A stretch of DNA of 64,000 nucleotides, from the NCBI GenBank assembly GCA_028023455.1, contig JAQFVV010012497.1, positions 1,300,001-1,364,000 of the forward strand, written 5' to 3'. The DNA is from Epiperipatus broadwayi. Lineage: Eukaryota; Onychophora; Udeonychophora; Euonychophora; Peripatidae. Each line of letters starts with the position of its first letter. The stretch's first letter is position 1. The notes under the pieces are model-generated. The model searched no databases and was not told the origin of the DNA. It worked only from the letters and a program-made list of their open reading frames with translations. Shown here in pieces: positions 22,170 to 33,199 of the stretch. The position numbers and the translations under genes are program-made.

Positions 22170-24780
22170 AAGACAATAAATAGTTAAAGTGAAGATGGTT
22201 GAGTCAAATTCCAAAAGAAGACAATACCCTAAGTAAATGAAAATGTTTGCTTTGTGGAAATCTTTTCTTACAGTGAGATATATTATAAAGCCATTGACTA
22301 ATAAGCATGATGTTATTATCAGAAAAAAATACCAACTAAGCAAAAGTTTAATTTTTTTTTGCAAATCTGTGCAAATATAACATTAATTATAGGACTCTCT
22401 TTATGATTAAACTATGAGCTAATCTGGTTTATAATCAATAAATTGGAAATTGATTATAAGTCTACCTTACATTGTGAGTTATGTTGCTTTAATTGTTCTC
22501 ATTATTTTAGATTGTGATTTTTAGAAATGAAAAAGAGATGTCATTAATGTTATTTGATGTAAGTTGGAGAAATTAGTATATACTTGATATTTTATATAAA
22601 TTAAAACCAAGCTTATACAATTTTTTTTTTTTATAAATGTTAAAATATTTGTATAGTTTTCATTATTTCATGTTCTTTTTTAGATATATTTTAAATTGTA
22701 AATTATCTAGCTTTGTTTATATTTTTTATATATATATAAAAAAGAAGTCTAATACAACAAAGATTTGTAGAGTGAATAACTAGTAGAATGAACTCTTTTT
22801 CTCATTAAATTATGATTTATATAACAAAATGCAAAAACATACATTGAGCAATAGAATGGCAGACATATTTGTTGTGAAAAACTTACACTTTCCATTGCTG
22901 GCAATAAAAATGTTGTAAATATTGTATGTATACTATAATAATTTTAGTATTGAGCTGTAAAAACAATTCGAAAATTGATTAATGTTGATATATATAAATT
23001 TAATAAAATGGAAGAAATCAAAGTGCTAAAATTTAGTTAGTTCACTTATATTTTCCTGTTTCTAATAATAAAATTGTTGTATATATTTTTGTTTAATAGA
23101 ATTCTCCTAGAAGCATTTGTTGTAATAATTTTAGCTATGTGAAAAGCAGAATTTTAAAATCAAAGTATAATAAGCATTAAATATGGAATTCCTAAATCAG
23201 TAAATGCCATTGTTACAAATTGAACATGTTACAAGTGTTATTGGTTGTTACAACAATAATGTACATAAAAGTATAATAATATTTTAGTGCAGATATTTTT
23301 ATCAAATTTTGTGAGCCTATTTGTGTTTAGTTTTTCTTCTGTAGTTCATTTATCTTTAATATTTTTTTTTAAAAAAAATATTTTCATATTTGTATAAATA
23401 TTAATTTTAATCATGAGGCAGAGATATAGTGTCAAAATTGATCAGTATTGAAAAGTAAAAAAAAAAAAAATTCTAAAAGAGAAAGCTTTACAATAGTCTG
23501 CAATTTAAATTCTGAATACAGTATAGTTAAAATCAATGATCTATACAAATTAAAAAGTGCACAGATTATGAAAAGGGTTTTCAGCTTGAACAGTTTACTT
23601 TGTCAATGGATACTCATTTGCTAATATGAATTAATCAAAAGTGAATTATGGTAGTGTCAGCAAGGCAATTATTGATAAAAGGGTTAAATAATTGAAGAAT
23701 TTTTTGCTAATGTTGCTTCTATGAGGGTATTATTGTCAACAAAGTATAATACACCTGTTTCAGGAAAAAACTGAATTATTATTATAAGGCCTACTGAGGC
23801 TTCTAGCGTAGATAGAATAGCTATTGAATATTTTCTTGCAAGAAAGAAATTCTGAAAACAATCTGTGAATTTCTGTCAGAATATTTAATTTAGTTTATGT
23901 GTTTGATTTTTGTTTTGTTTTTAAAAGATAAAATTTGATTTTCATTAAAGTATAGTTAGTTGCCTTGTATGTACAGTGCTATGTTTGAAGAAAAAAAGGA
24001 GAAAAAAGTCACTTTAAATTCATTTTTAGAAGTAATTAAAAAGTTAATTAAAGATTTTAATTAATTAAAGAATCAAAAACAGATAATTTGATAATAGAAA
24101 GTTTTAAACTATTAAAAGTAAATTTTGGGTGCATTTCGCTCTCTATAGAGAAAGAATAATTATAACAATAATTAAATTGAACAAGACAGTAGTTAGTCCA
24201 AATATAAAGAAACACACTAATTGAAAAGGATAGTGCAACATTGATTCTGAAGACTGACCACTGCAGAAGAACAGGAATTTCTAAACTGAAGTGTGAATTT
24301 ATAGATCTTGGAACTTTTTGCAGATCATGTTTGATCCTATTATTATTTATGTGACATTGGGTTTTATTTCCTATGTAATTTATTGTATTATATAAAATTG
24401 TATTTTATACTAGATTTTGTAAATGCATTTACTAATAATTAAACGAGAAAATATTGTTTTAATACGAGATATTAATTTTATTTATTAAAGTTAGTTATTG
24501 AGAGTCAAGATAAGAAATTTTAGATTAATAAGCTCTCATATTTTAAATGAAAATTAATAAAAAGGAAAATTGTTTAACACTTTGAAGTGAAGCAAAAGAA
24601 AACTGGCACAGTCAATTAAACCATTTGGGAAAATTGAATTTATAGAAAAAAAAAATTGCTGCAGTCGACCAAAACTGGTGCAGTTGATTAAAATTTACAA
24701 TGAGATTATTTTATAAAGGAAGTAAAAATTTTAGGCATTTGAAATCTGAAAATATTAGGATAAGTAATCATAGACAATTT
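22170..24780. other. AT-rich DNA without recognised features
   Basis: No gene was recognised. The last few hundred bases before 24780 may hold the decayed 5' region of the Ty3/gypsy element, but I found no long terminal repeat or primer-binding site. Confidence 0.5.
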
Positions 24781-24819
24781 TCACATTAGTAATGGCAATA
24801 AATGGGCCAATTATTCGGA

Positions 24820-25430
24820 ACAATTGGAAAGTCTTTTTTCTAAACGATATTAAGAAAGAGAAATGTAAAATAGCAGTTTTATTATGTTTGGCTGATCAAA
24901 TAAGCTTGAAGAACTTACCTAAGTTGAAATGATAAAAAAAAAAATATAACTAATCTAATCATAACTTTTACAGCTATGTTATTAGATTACATTTTAGGAA
25001 CTAGGTATCGAGAAAAGAAAGAGAAATTATCAAAATGCAATTTGATTTTAAGGAATTTAGTAAACCTTGTTATTTTAAAGTTTTAATAGTAGAGGCTTTT
25101 TCTTGATTAATTTATTTGGGATATGTTGGAAAACAAGTTCTATCAACAGCCAATAACAAAAAGTGATTTGATCTACAAAGAAGCAATCCATTTAGAAATA
25201 ACTTATGAATTAGTTTTAGAACAAATGAGAAATTTACAGGGACCAATATTTATTGATAAATCATAAAAAATCCAGAAAGTAAAAAATGAATTAATTTTAA
25301 AATAAATACAAAGAAATATATTTTGCTGCAATATAGGCAGCCATTGGACAAACAAATGCAAATGGAAAAATGAACAATGTATTAAATGCATTCATGGCGG
25401 CCATTTGGAAAAAATGTATGAAACAAAAAT
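24820..25430 (+). pseudogene. Ty3/gypsy gag remnant with two zinc knuckles
   Basis: Capsid-like fragments occur at 24830-25230. A nucleocapsid region at 25324-25419 reads, in one frame, CC-x4-H-x4-C followed by C-x2-C-x4-H-x4-Y: CCNIGSHWTNKC, then CIKCIHGGHLEKMY. These correspond to two CCHC knuckles, the second having lost its last cysteine. Such knuckles bind genomic RNA during particle assembly. Stops and frameshifts prevent expression. Confidence 0.7.
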
Positions 25431-25544
25431 GTTAAAAACAGAACAGTTAAAAAAGTTATTATTTCTAAAATACTAAATGAAATTAAAAAAAATAGAAGAT
25501 CAATTTGTTCAATTACTAATTCCAGTACATATATTTTCATAGAA

Positions 25545-25600
25545 AATTAAAATGGAAATTGATAATGGATTGGAAATTCTATAATATCAAATGAAGTTAA
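25545..25600 (+). pseudogene. Retroviral-type aspartic protease remnant
   Basis: The residues MEIDNGLEI at 25552-25578 lie between the gag knuckles and the RT, where Ty3/gypsy elements carry a D-T/S-G protease active site. Here DTG has become DNG (25561-25569) and a stop follows two codons later. The identification rests on position and this one motif. Confidence 0.5.
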
Positions 25601-25833
25601 ACCATGTGTATACCAGCGTAGAATGGTTGCAAAAGATATAAATGATAACAAAATCAAAATATGAGTAAGAAAAGTTTTCATAAAATTCAATAGAAATGTG
25701 ATTATAAAATTATACATAAGAGAGAAAGGTTAATCTGATAACAGGGAATTAGTGGTATAAGCCACTAAGATCAGAAGTTTACATAACAACAAATATCAAA
25801 ACAGAAGAGTATCTCACCATTGAAATTAATGAT

Positions 25834-26560
25834 GATTGACAACGCTAAACCAGCTATCCACAAACCTAGAAGGATTGCATTTGCTATTCATGAAAAAGTT
25901 AAAGATATATTCTGGGATATGGTTATGAATTGAATAGCAAGTCTCATGGAAAAATCAGAGTGGTAGTGAAACCAGATAGTAAGATCTGAATCTATAGAAA
26001 CTATAGTATGACAGTAAATAAAGATGCATAGTACGTCCCTAAGATCTGAGAAGTACTACATCAACTTCAAAATTGTGGATATTTTGCTAAATGTGAAGTC
26101 AACTTTCCACCAGATCCTTGTAAGTGAAGAATTAGTAAAAATACTTAACTAATTACACATGTTAGACTATTTAAATGTAATTGGATACTTTCAGAATAAT
26201 AACATCAAATATATTCCATGTTTAGATCAATAATTTTCTAAGAGAAATAGCTGGAGTAATTGCATACTATGATGATATATTAATCATTGCAACATTAGAA
26301 GAACTCAAACACTGAATTTAAAGAGTATATGAAAAATTAAACAATTTTTATGCTAAATTAAATGCAGAAAAAGGCATATGGAAATTGAAAGAATTAGAAT
26401 TCCTGGATCATGTTAGATTGGAGCAAGATATAAGACTATCTACTGAAAAAGTGAGGGCAGTAAAAGTTACCCCACTCCTAAATCAGTCAAAGAATTACAA
26501 ACTTTTTTAGGCCTTGTAAAATTTTTTTGATGGATTTTTAAAAAGGAAAGACATATATAA
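25834..26560 (+). pseudogene. Ty3/gypsy reverse transcriptase remnant
   Basis: The start at 25834-25920 reads close to the usual opening (KPRRIAFAIHEKVKD). A 'KPDSKI' segment matches the KPDGKxR motif, and 'TVNKDA' follows. The catalytic box is intact as YYDDIL at 26265-26282. Then come 'FYAKLNAEK' and 'ELEFLDHV' segments, equivalent to the K-C and FLGHxxS regions. Several stops and frame changes lie between them. Confidence 0.75.
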
Positions 26561-27080
26561 TGAGACCCCTATATGATGTATTGAGGAAGGATCAAAAATG
26601 GAACTGGGATGAAGAGCAAGAAAAATATTTTTGTAATATATAAGCAACTATTCATATCCAATCAGCTATTTATTCATTACAATGAGAAATTCTAAAATAG
26701 ATTTTGGGAACTGATTCATCAGAATATGGAATCATTACATTCATAATTCACAAATTTAATGAAAGTGAGAGACCTATAGCATATACATCAAGATCTTTGT
26801 CAAATTCTGAAAGAATTATAGTCAGCTAGACAAAGAGGCACTCACTACAATATTTGATGTGAAGAAATTTCACCAGTACATATAATGAAAACTAATTTGA
26901 TCATGAATCATAAGCCTCTACTGAGAATATTTTCCAAAAGTAAAAACAATATCAGATCATCTCAGCTCATAGATGATATAATGGCAAAACATTCCATCAA
27001 CCTATAAATATGTATTAAGTTGCATGACTGGAAAACAAATAACATATGCTGACACACCAACTTGTATCCAAGATAAAGGT
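26560..27080 (+). pseudogene. Ty3/gypsy RNase H remnant
   Basis: The RT-RNase H linker 'MRPLYDVLRKDQKWNWDEEQ' is at about 26558-26620. The first RNase H acidic residue lies in 'GTDSSEYGI' (about 26707-26733), followed by 'RPIAYTSRSLSNSER'. Downstream, 'TGKQITYADT' (27027-27056) marks the end of this domain. Its canonical ADALSR has become ADTPTC. Confidence 0.7.
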
Positions 27081-27250
27081 GAACTATAATAAAAGCCTTG
27101 AGATAAATTATATTGATATTATAGAAAATAAAGTTCTGACTTTGAGAGGAGAGAAAAGATACAGCAAGTAATTTTATATGTAATTTTAAATTTATTATTT
27201 TGATTTTTATTGCTTAAATATTTGTTTTAGATCGTAATTTTGATATAGAT

Positions 27251-27622
27251 CAGGAGTTTTTAACCTTCTTGTTCCCTGCACCTCCTTGGTCTTGAGTAAA
27301 TTATCCAGTACCCCCTATTAATTGTAATAAGTAAGCAGTAATTAAGTTTTCATAAAAGCTTTATTCTGTAAATAAATCTCAACCTGGCATTTTGAATTAT
27401 TGGAGCTTGCAGTGAGAAAAATGTCATTGCATCCATGTCTGAAAAGAGACCTGAAATGTTGCTAATATAGTCGACAGACAGTACCAACATGGAATAGCCT
27501 GGAAATATTGATGACCTAACTATTTTTGGAATATTTTACAAACATAATATACTTATTTAACTGCTATTCACCCCACTCCCTAAACAAATTTCCTGTACTT
27601 CCTGAGGATATGGGTACCCCTG
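27251..27622. mobile_element. Non-autonomous hAT-like element, 372 bp
   Basis: The ends are inverted: 'caggagtttttaacc' on the left and 'gggtacccctg' on the right, i.e. CAGGGGTACCC in reverse. This fits the hAT-type CAGGGGT start. The flanking 8 bp are ATATAGAT (27243-27250) and ATCTAGAT (27623-27630), a target-site duplication with one mismatch. There is no coding frame, so it would need a transposase from elsewhere. It lies about 80 bp after the last gypsy remnant. Confidence 0.8.
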
Positions 27623-27639
27623 ATCTAGATCATGGATTT

Positions 27640-29240
27640 GAAATTACCTCTAAATATATATATTTCAATGTGAACTACAACAAACAGATGATATAATAAA
27701 TAGCATTTTGAAACTAATTAATTTGTTATAGGAGACTTCATTTCTATATATTAAGTTGTAAATTAAAATTAAAATGTATGTATAGATTGGAACAAACAAC
27801 TTCTATTATCAATTAAAGAATTATTGGACATAACAAAGAATATTAAAAGCAGAACTTTAGAAGTTCACCAAAAATAAGCAAATAATTTAAAATAAGATAA
27901 GGACTTTCACTAAATTAAACTTTTAATGGATAATTATTTTTATTATTGAATAAAATAAACACACACACACACATTTGAATATACAGTATATTACAATTTT
28001 TTTTATGTACGAATTATAAAATAAATTGCAAAAACGAAGAAAATAAAAATATGAGTTATATTTTATTTTAAAATTATAATATAGAAAGATTTATAGTGAT
28101 AAAATATATAAATATTAATGTTTTAATATAAATTATGTTCGTTTTTAGACAAGTAATAATAAAAATATGTTAAATTTATTAATAGACTTTGTATGTATTG
28201 GTATTTATATGCTAAATAATATTTATATGATTAGATTTCAAATAAATGACTTATTGTTTTAATATATACGCAATTATAATTTGTAAGGGAATATATTTTT
28301 TAGAAAATGTTATATATAGTATAAGAAAAGATAGCAAAGAAAATTTAAATATCTTTAATAATATTAAGACATGCTAAGGATTTAATAAAAATAATGTTTG
28401 TATGCAAAATTTGTCCCCCTCTTATAATAAGATCTAGTCAGCCATAATAAATAGGATGGCTGCTTATTTAAGTGTTTTATATAGCTGAAATGAATAATGT
28501 TCATTATCTCTCTTTTGTGGGCTCCAATAATTAATAGTAATACTTCAAGATTGATATACCAATTCATTAAACTTAATGTAGCTATAAAAAGAGATTGTGA
28601 TTAAGAAATTTGAATGTGTAGAAGTGGATTCATAGTTAAGTATTAATTTAAATTTAGTCAGAAGCTTGTTTTTGAGACCCATTTATCCCTCTTCTCTCTA
28701 TTTTTTTTATTGTTAAATGTAGAATGATCCGGAATAATGACTGTGAGAGGATGATTTAATAGTATGTTAAGTTTAATTTTAATTCATATTCGTGCCTAAA
28801 TGTCTGCGTAGTTATGACTATATAGTAATTTGGTATGGAAAAAAAGATGTGTTAGTAATCGTGATATATATTAAACAACATTCTTCTGATGTTTAAATCA
28901 TCTTAGGGAAAAAAAAATAGTCATTATATCAATGTAAAGAAAGAAACACACAAAATTCTTTGCATTGGTATGATGACTAAATATTTATTTTGGGCTTTTA
29001 TTAATCATCTATTTGGCTAAAGGATTTAAAGATTAGTGAAGTGTTGTTTAGTTAATTATAATCTCTAATTTAATTTCTACATTTATTATATATAATCTGC
29101 TAGAGTAATAACAATTAAAAAGTAAATTTAAGCACAGAAATGTAATTATGTACGATTTATATATTGCTATTACCGACGAATAACTTTGATTAATTGATTA
29201 TTTTACCCGTTTATGTGTATGGAATGAGAAGTGTTATGCC
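27640..29240. other. AT-rich DNA without recognised features
   Basis: A short (AC)n lies at 27959-27973. No gene or dispersed repeat was recognised. Confidence 0.5.
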
Positions 29241-29249
29241 TGTAAGTTG

Positions 29250-29940
29250 AAAGCCTAAGCCCGTTTGAAATGAAAACTGATGTTAAGCAAGTCTATGTAC
29301 ATGCTCCACCATTTTTTTGGAATTTTTATGATTGCGGTCTTTGGAACTGTTTATAGACTTTCAATTTGAATATATTAAAAGTGAAAACAAAAACTTCATC
29401 TTCTTGGATTCTGGATTTACAGTTGCTGATGATTACGCTATTCTTGCCAGTTCAGAAATCTATCTACAGAATGTATTTAGTGTTGTGTAATATATCTTTA
29501 ATAACTTTTAGCTTGGACAGTTATTAGTTTGTGATTGTAAGCCATATTAAATACTTTAGTAGTTTTTTAAAATAGAAATATTAACTTAGATGTTAAGATG
29601 CACCATAAGCTGTTTTTAACAAGTTAAAAGATAGGGAGTTTCATTACAGTGAAATAATTGCAACTAAATAACTATATAGAGAGCAGTTATTTAACTAATT
29701 TATTGTATGGAAGTGAGATTTGGACATAAATACTGACATAATATAAAGGTATTGGAAAAGTTTCATATATTACAAACATATAAAGGCAAATTCATAATAT
29801 TAATCAGTGTTCTTTAACTTTCTGAATTTGATATTATAAAATTTACTATTGTAAAATCACATTTTCATTAAATTGAATATATAAAATTCTGTTGTGTTTG
29901 ATCTAGATTGCAGACTCAAACCAACAGTAATAAAAAATAT
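29250..29940 (+). mobile_element. Decayed non-LTR RT fragment (family L2z)
   Basis: Reading the plus strand across frames gives VKQ then VHAPPFFWNF (the QGC.LAPtLF region) at 29281-29325. Then come a FNLNILKVK-like stretch (29360-29385), a position equivalent to the catalytic DD near 29425, and LLYGSEIWT (about 29705-29735), typical of the thumb region of animal LINE reverse transcriptases. Stops are abundant. It breaks off near 29940. Confidence 0.7.
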
Positions 29941-30029
29941 GAAGACCTGAAATTTAATTAATATGATTTATTAGATTAAATATATTTACATAATATACAA
30001 TATCAATGAATATACTACCACATATATAA

Positions 30030-30470
30030 TCTCAATTAATGCAGGGCCAGTGGTGCTTGAAAGACTACTCACTTCCAGCTGTATGTAACAGCCTTGTGAG
30101 TTTGTCCAATGACTCTTCCATACCAGATAGCTTGACTCGAGTCAGCTCCAGTTTTAGCAGCTTCCAGTGCTATCATGGAATTGCCTCACTGCATAGACCT
30201 ATAGTGTAATGGTTATAATGGAAATGCTCACTGTTAGTAGTGGTTTCAATGGAGAACATGTACCGTCACTTAGGTTAGGCAGACATTCTCTCCTTACCTC
30301 TAAAAAGGTTGACTATTTATTGCCAGATCCCCAACCTTACTGGTAGCAATCAGATTCAGAGAGCATCATTGCCTATTCGCCATACTAACCATTGGATGTT
30401 TTATTTATGTTTACCCATAGGTTAGTGGCAATGAATAATCAATCCAATCAGATAAGGAGGGAATCTGGAC
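30030..30470. other. Moderately GC-rich unclassified stretch
   Basis: This stretch is less AT-rich than its surroundings and interrupts the run of LINE remnants. It contains 'tatagtgtaatggttataat' (30200-30220), which resembles a tRNA box A, but no convincing box B follows. I cannot classify it; an unrecognised inserted repeat is likely. Confidence 0.35.
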
Positions 30471-30479
30471 TAATCTATT

Positions 30480-30900
30480 TCTGAAGACAAGGTGAGATAT
30501 GACAATAAGATTTCCTAAAAACATTTTATGAGGAGCTTAGTTTTCATGGGAGAGATCCTGTTTATTTTAAATATAGAATATTTTGGATAACTACAATTAG
30601 ATATGGTGCTAAAGTATATTTTATGATGAGGTTAATTTTCGTTGGAGAGATCTTGTTTACTTTGAATATAGAATACATTGGATAACTACAATTAGATATG
30701 GTGTTGAAGTATTTCAGAAAAAGGTTTTTGCTGAAGTTAAAAGATAGAATTGCAAAATATTAAATAATCAGAATAATGGACCAGTATGTTTTATATGTGG
30801 ATGTATTTGTGGTTTCATCACAAAGTCATCTTTATTATATTATTGTTTGTTTTGTCGTTTTATCTTTTGGTCTTGGAGTTCCAATGATAGCTGCTGCTGC
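30480..30900 (+). mobile_element. LINE C-terminal fragment with internal duplication
   Basis: The plus strand carries the C-terminal region of the L2z LINE family ('ttcatgggagagatcctgtt' corresponds to 37385-37400 in reverse). A zinc-finger-like CGCICGF follows near 30795-30820. A 95-bp segment is duplicated in tandem (30524-30618 and 30619-30713). Confidence 0.65.
30524..30713 (+). repeat. Tandem duplication, 95-bp unit
   Basis: Both copies hold a 'ttttatgaggagcttag' or 'ttttatgatgaggttaa' start, 'ggagagatcctgtttatttt' or its variant, and the identical 'ggataactacaattagatat'. About ten differences separate them. Confidence 0.9.
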
Positions 30901-31159
30901 TGAAATATATCAGATTATTTAGTTAATAAATTTATCCAAACTCAAGTTCAAATCGGTGAAAACTAATTTGCTTTTTTTTTAAATTTTTTTTATTATCAAT
31001 ATTGAAAGAGTATATACTTAAGTACATAAATCGAATAAAATTGAATATTTCAGAATAGATAATCTAAATAAATTAAACATAGGTATATTCTTTGCTGAAA
31101 GTAAGTTTGAAAAAAATCTTAATAAACAATTTTGTTTAGTGCAGAGAGAGAGAGGGAGT

Positions 31160-31245
31160 GAATGATAGACTTTGGAATTTAAGGTTCAGTGCTTGAACTT
31201 GTTATGAACTTCCGAGCAATCAGCCATTGAGTATTTATTTATCAA
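31160..31245 (+). repeat. SINE-A copy with central deletion
   Basis: A plus-strand copy: 'gatagactttggaatttaag', 'gttcagtgcttgaacttgtt', 'atgaacttccgagcaatcag'. The segment between the box B region and 'gtgcttgaac' is missing. Confidence 0.75.
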
Positions 31246-31604
31246 ACCCTAATAATTGATTATCATTGTTCTTGTTCATTGCTTTTAGTAATTCTTTTAT
31301 TCGAACTTCTATTTTTTTAAAACTATTATTCAACTTTAAAAACATGCACACACATACTTATGCAAGCAAGAAAATAAAAAAAATATATAGTTTTTTTAAT
31401 ATATCCAAAAAGATTATCACATATATCAGTATTTATTTTCAAAATAAATTGCGTTTTTGTTTTTCTCTCTCATTTATAGCAAGGAAAGCTGTAGAAGAGA
31501 ATTAAAGTCTAAAGAGTGTAAAACAACATTTTGGTATTGGTAGGAAATTTATATCTGCAATAAGAAAAAAAGATGGCATTATTACTAAAAAGAGAGATGA
31601 CATC

Positions 31605-32378
31605 ATGAAATATGTAGAAGACTTCTATCAAGAATTATATAGTAATAAAGAACAAGTGACTCCTATACCTATTATATCTTCCGAATTGTCCAGAATTTTG
31701 AATGAGGAAGTGAGACATGCAATTAAATTTATGAAGAAGGGGAAGGCTCCAGGTAATGATGGAATTATAATTGATATATTAAAAGAAGCAGGTGAAGAAA
31801 TAGAATTTTTTTTAGCAAAGTTATATACCAAATGTCTAAATAATAAAGATGTACCAAATGATTGGAAGAATGCAGTATTAATATTAATATTTAAAAAAGG
31901 TGATAAAGAAGACATTAGAAATTACAGACATATCAGCCTTTTATCAGTTTTATACAAAATTTTTACTAAGATAATTACAACTCGTCTACAGAAAACACTG
32001 GATTTCCACCAACCAAGAGAACAAGCTGGATTTAAAAGTGGTTTTAGTACAGTAGATCATATCCAGGTATTGAGAGAAGTTATAGAAAGGACAAATGAAT
32101 ATGAGTTGCCATTATGCTTAGGATTTGTAGAGTATGAAAAGGCATTTGATTCTATAAACATTTCTTCATTGATTAAAGCATTGGATCATCAAGGGGTAGA
32201 TCCAGGATATTGTCATATTTTAAAGAATATTTATAAAAATGCAACAGCAACAATTAGATTACATAATGATAGTAGGAAAATCAACATTGAAAAGGATGTA
32301 AGACAGGGTGACTTCTGTCTCCAAACTTTTTACCGCAGTGCTGCAAGAAGTATTTTGTGGATTAAAATAAGAAGCTAA
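31605..32378 (+). pseudogene. RTE reverse transcriptase, N-terminal part
   Basis: An open frame of 257 codons. It contains KKGKAPGNDGI (motif 1 region, about residues 44-54), KGDKEDIRNYRHISLLSVLYKI (motif 2 region), EQAGF-x3-FSTVDHI, YEKAFDSI (motif A, first catalytic aspartate) and VRQGD (motif B). After VRQGD the reading leaves the family frame through a 1-nt shift near 32311, so the last 25 or so residues are out of frame. In an intact copy this enzyme would reverse-transcribe the element RNA at the nicked target. The starting ATG is internal to the element's ORF and not a true start. Confidence 0.85.
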
Positions 32379-32382
32379 AGGA

Positions 32383-32925
32383 GTGAAAGTAAATGAAGAT
32401 TATTTAAGTCATTTAGACTTTGCAGATGATGTAGTTGTTTTTGCAAATAATGCTTTAGAGTTACAGGAAATGTTGCAGAAGTTATCAGATGAAAATAGGA
32501 AAGTAGGACTAAAGATAAATGTTAACAAGACAAAAGTAATGTTTAATAGATTTTATCAAAATGTGAAAATAAAGATTGATTATGATGAGTTAGAAGAAGT
32601 TAACAGTTACAAATACCTTGGTCAGATTATTAATACAGATGGAAACATAATGGATGAAATTAATCATAGAATTAAACTTGATTGGAGCACTTTTGGTAGA
32701 AATAACTTGATACTAAAAGGAAATATGCCTATGTGTTTGAAAAGAAGGGTTTTTAATAAATGTGTTTTGCCAGTTCTTACTTATGGATCTGAGACTTGGA
32801 CACTTAATAGAAGAGCAATACAGAGACTTCAGACCACTCAAAGAAGTATGGAGAGATGCATGTTGGGAGTAACAAGAAGAGATCGAAAACGCATGTATGG
32901 AAAGAGAACAAACAGGTGTTACTGA
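32383..32925 (+). pseudogene. RTE reverse transcriptase, C-terminal part
   Basis: An open frame of 180 codons continuing the RT one frame over. It holds the catalytic FADD box at 32419-32430 (FADDVVVFA), GLKINVNKTKVM (motif D region), YKYLGQIINTDG (motif E region) and VLPVLTYGSETWTL (thumb). The C-terminal RTE region continues out of frame to about 33165 with segments like PHVRWMDEIRK and KDRKRWIEPGE. The ATG at its start is fortuitous. Confidence 0.85.
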
Positions 32926-33199
32926 CCTCATTGAAAAAATTAAAAGATTGAAGTGGAGTTAGGCTTGACCTATTGGTAGAAGAGATGATAATAGATGGAC
33001 AATTGAAATTTTAAACTGGATTCCAAGAGATTTTAAAAGACTCAGAAAGAGACCACATGTGAGATGGATGGATGAAATAAGAAAATGTGCAGGGTTGATG
33101 TGGAGAAGAGAAGCTAAAGATAGGAAAAGATGGATTGAACCTGGAGAGATCTTCATCCTGTAGTGGATTGATAATGATTGTTGCTGATGATGATATAGA

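Larger units (their letters stand above)
24780..27170 (+). mobile_element. Decayed Ty3/gypsy-type LTR retrotransposon
   Basis: Gag, protease, reverse transcriptase and RNase H remnants follow in the canonical order on the plus strand, in shifting frames with many stops. The trail ends near 27170, just after the residues equivalent to the ADxLSR motif that closes the RNase H region. Integrase, the 3' LTR and any envelope-like frame are not visible. Neither LTR was found. The gag-protease-RT-RNase H order and motif spacing separate it from Copia and BEL types only tentatively. Confidence 0.75.

Noticed and set aside
25203-25391. 62-codon minus-strand frame
   Set aside because: It is antisense to the gag zinc-knuckle remnant.
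30195-30260. tRNA-like sequence ('agtgtaatggttataat')
   Set aside because: Only a box A-like word is present; no cloverleaf or box B could be drawn.
31628-31915. Antisense open frame of 95 codons
   Set aside because: It is the shadow of the RTE reverse transcriptase frame on the plus strand.
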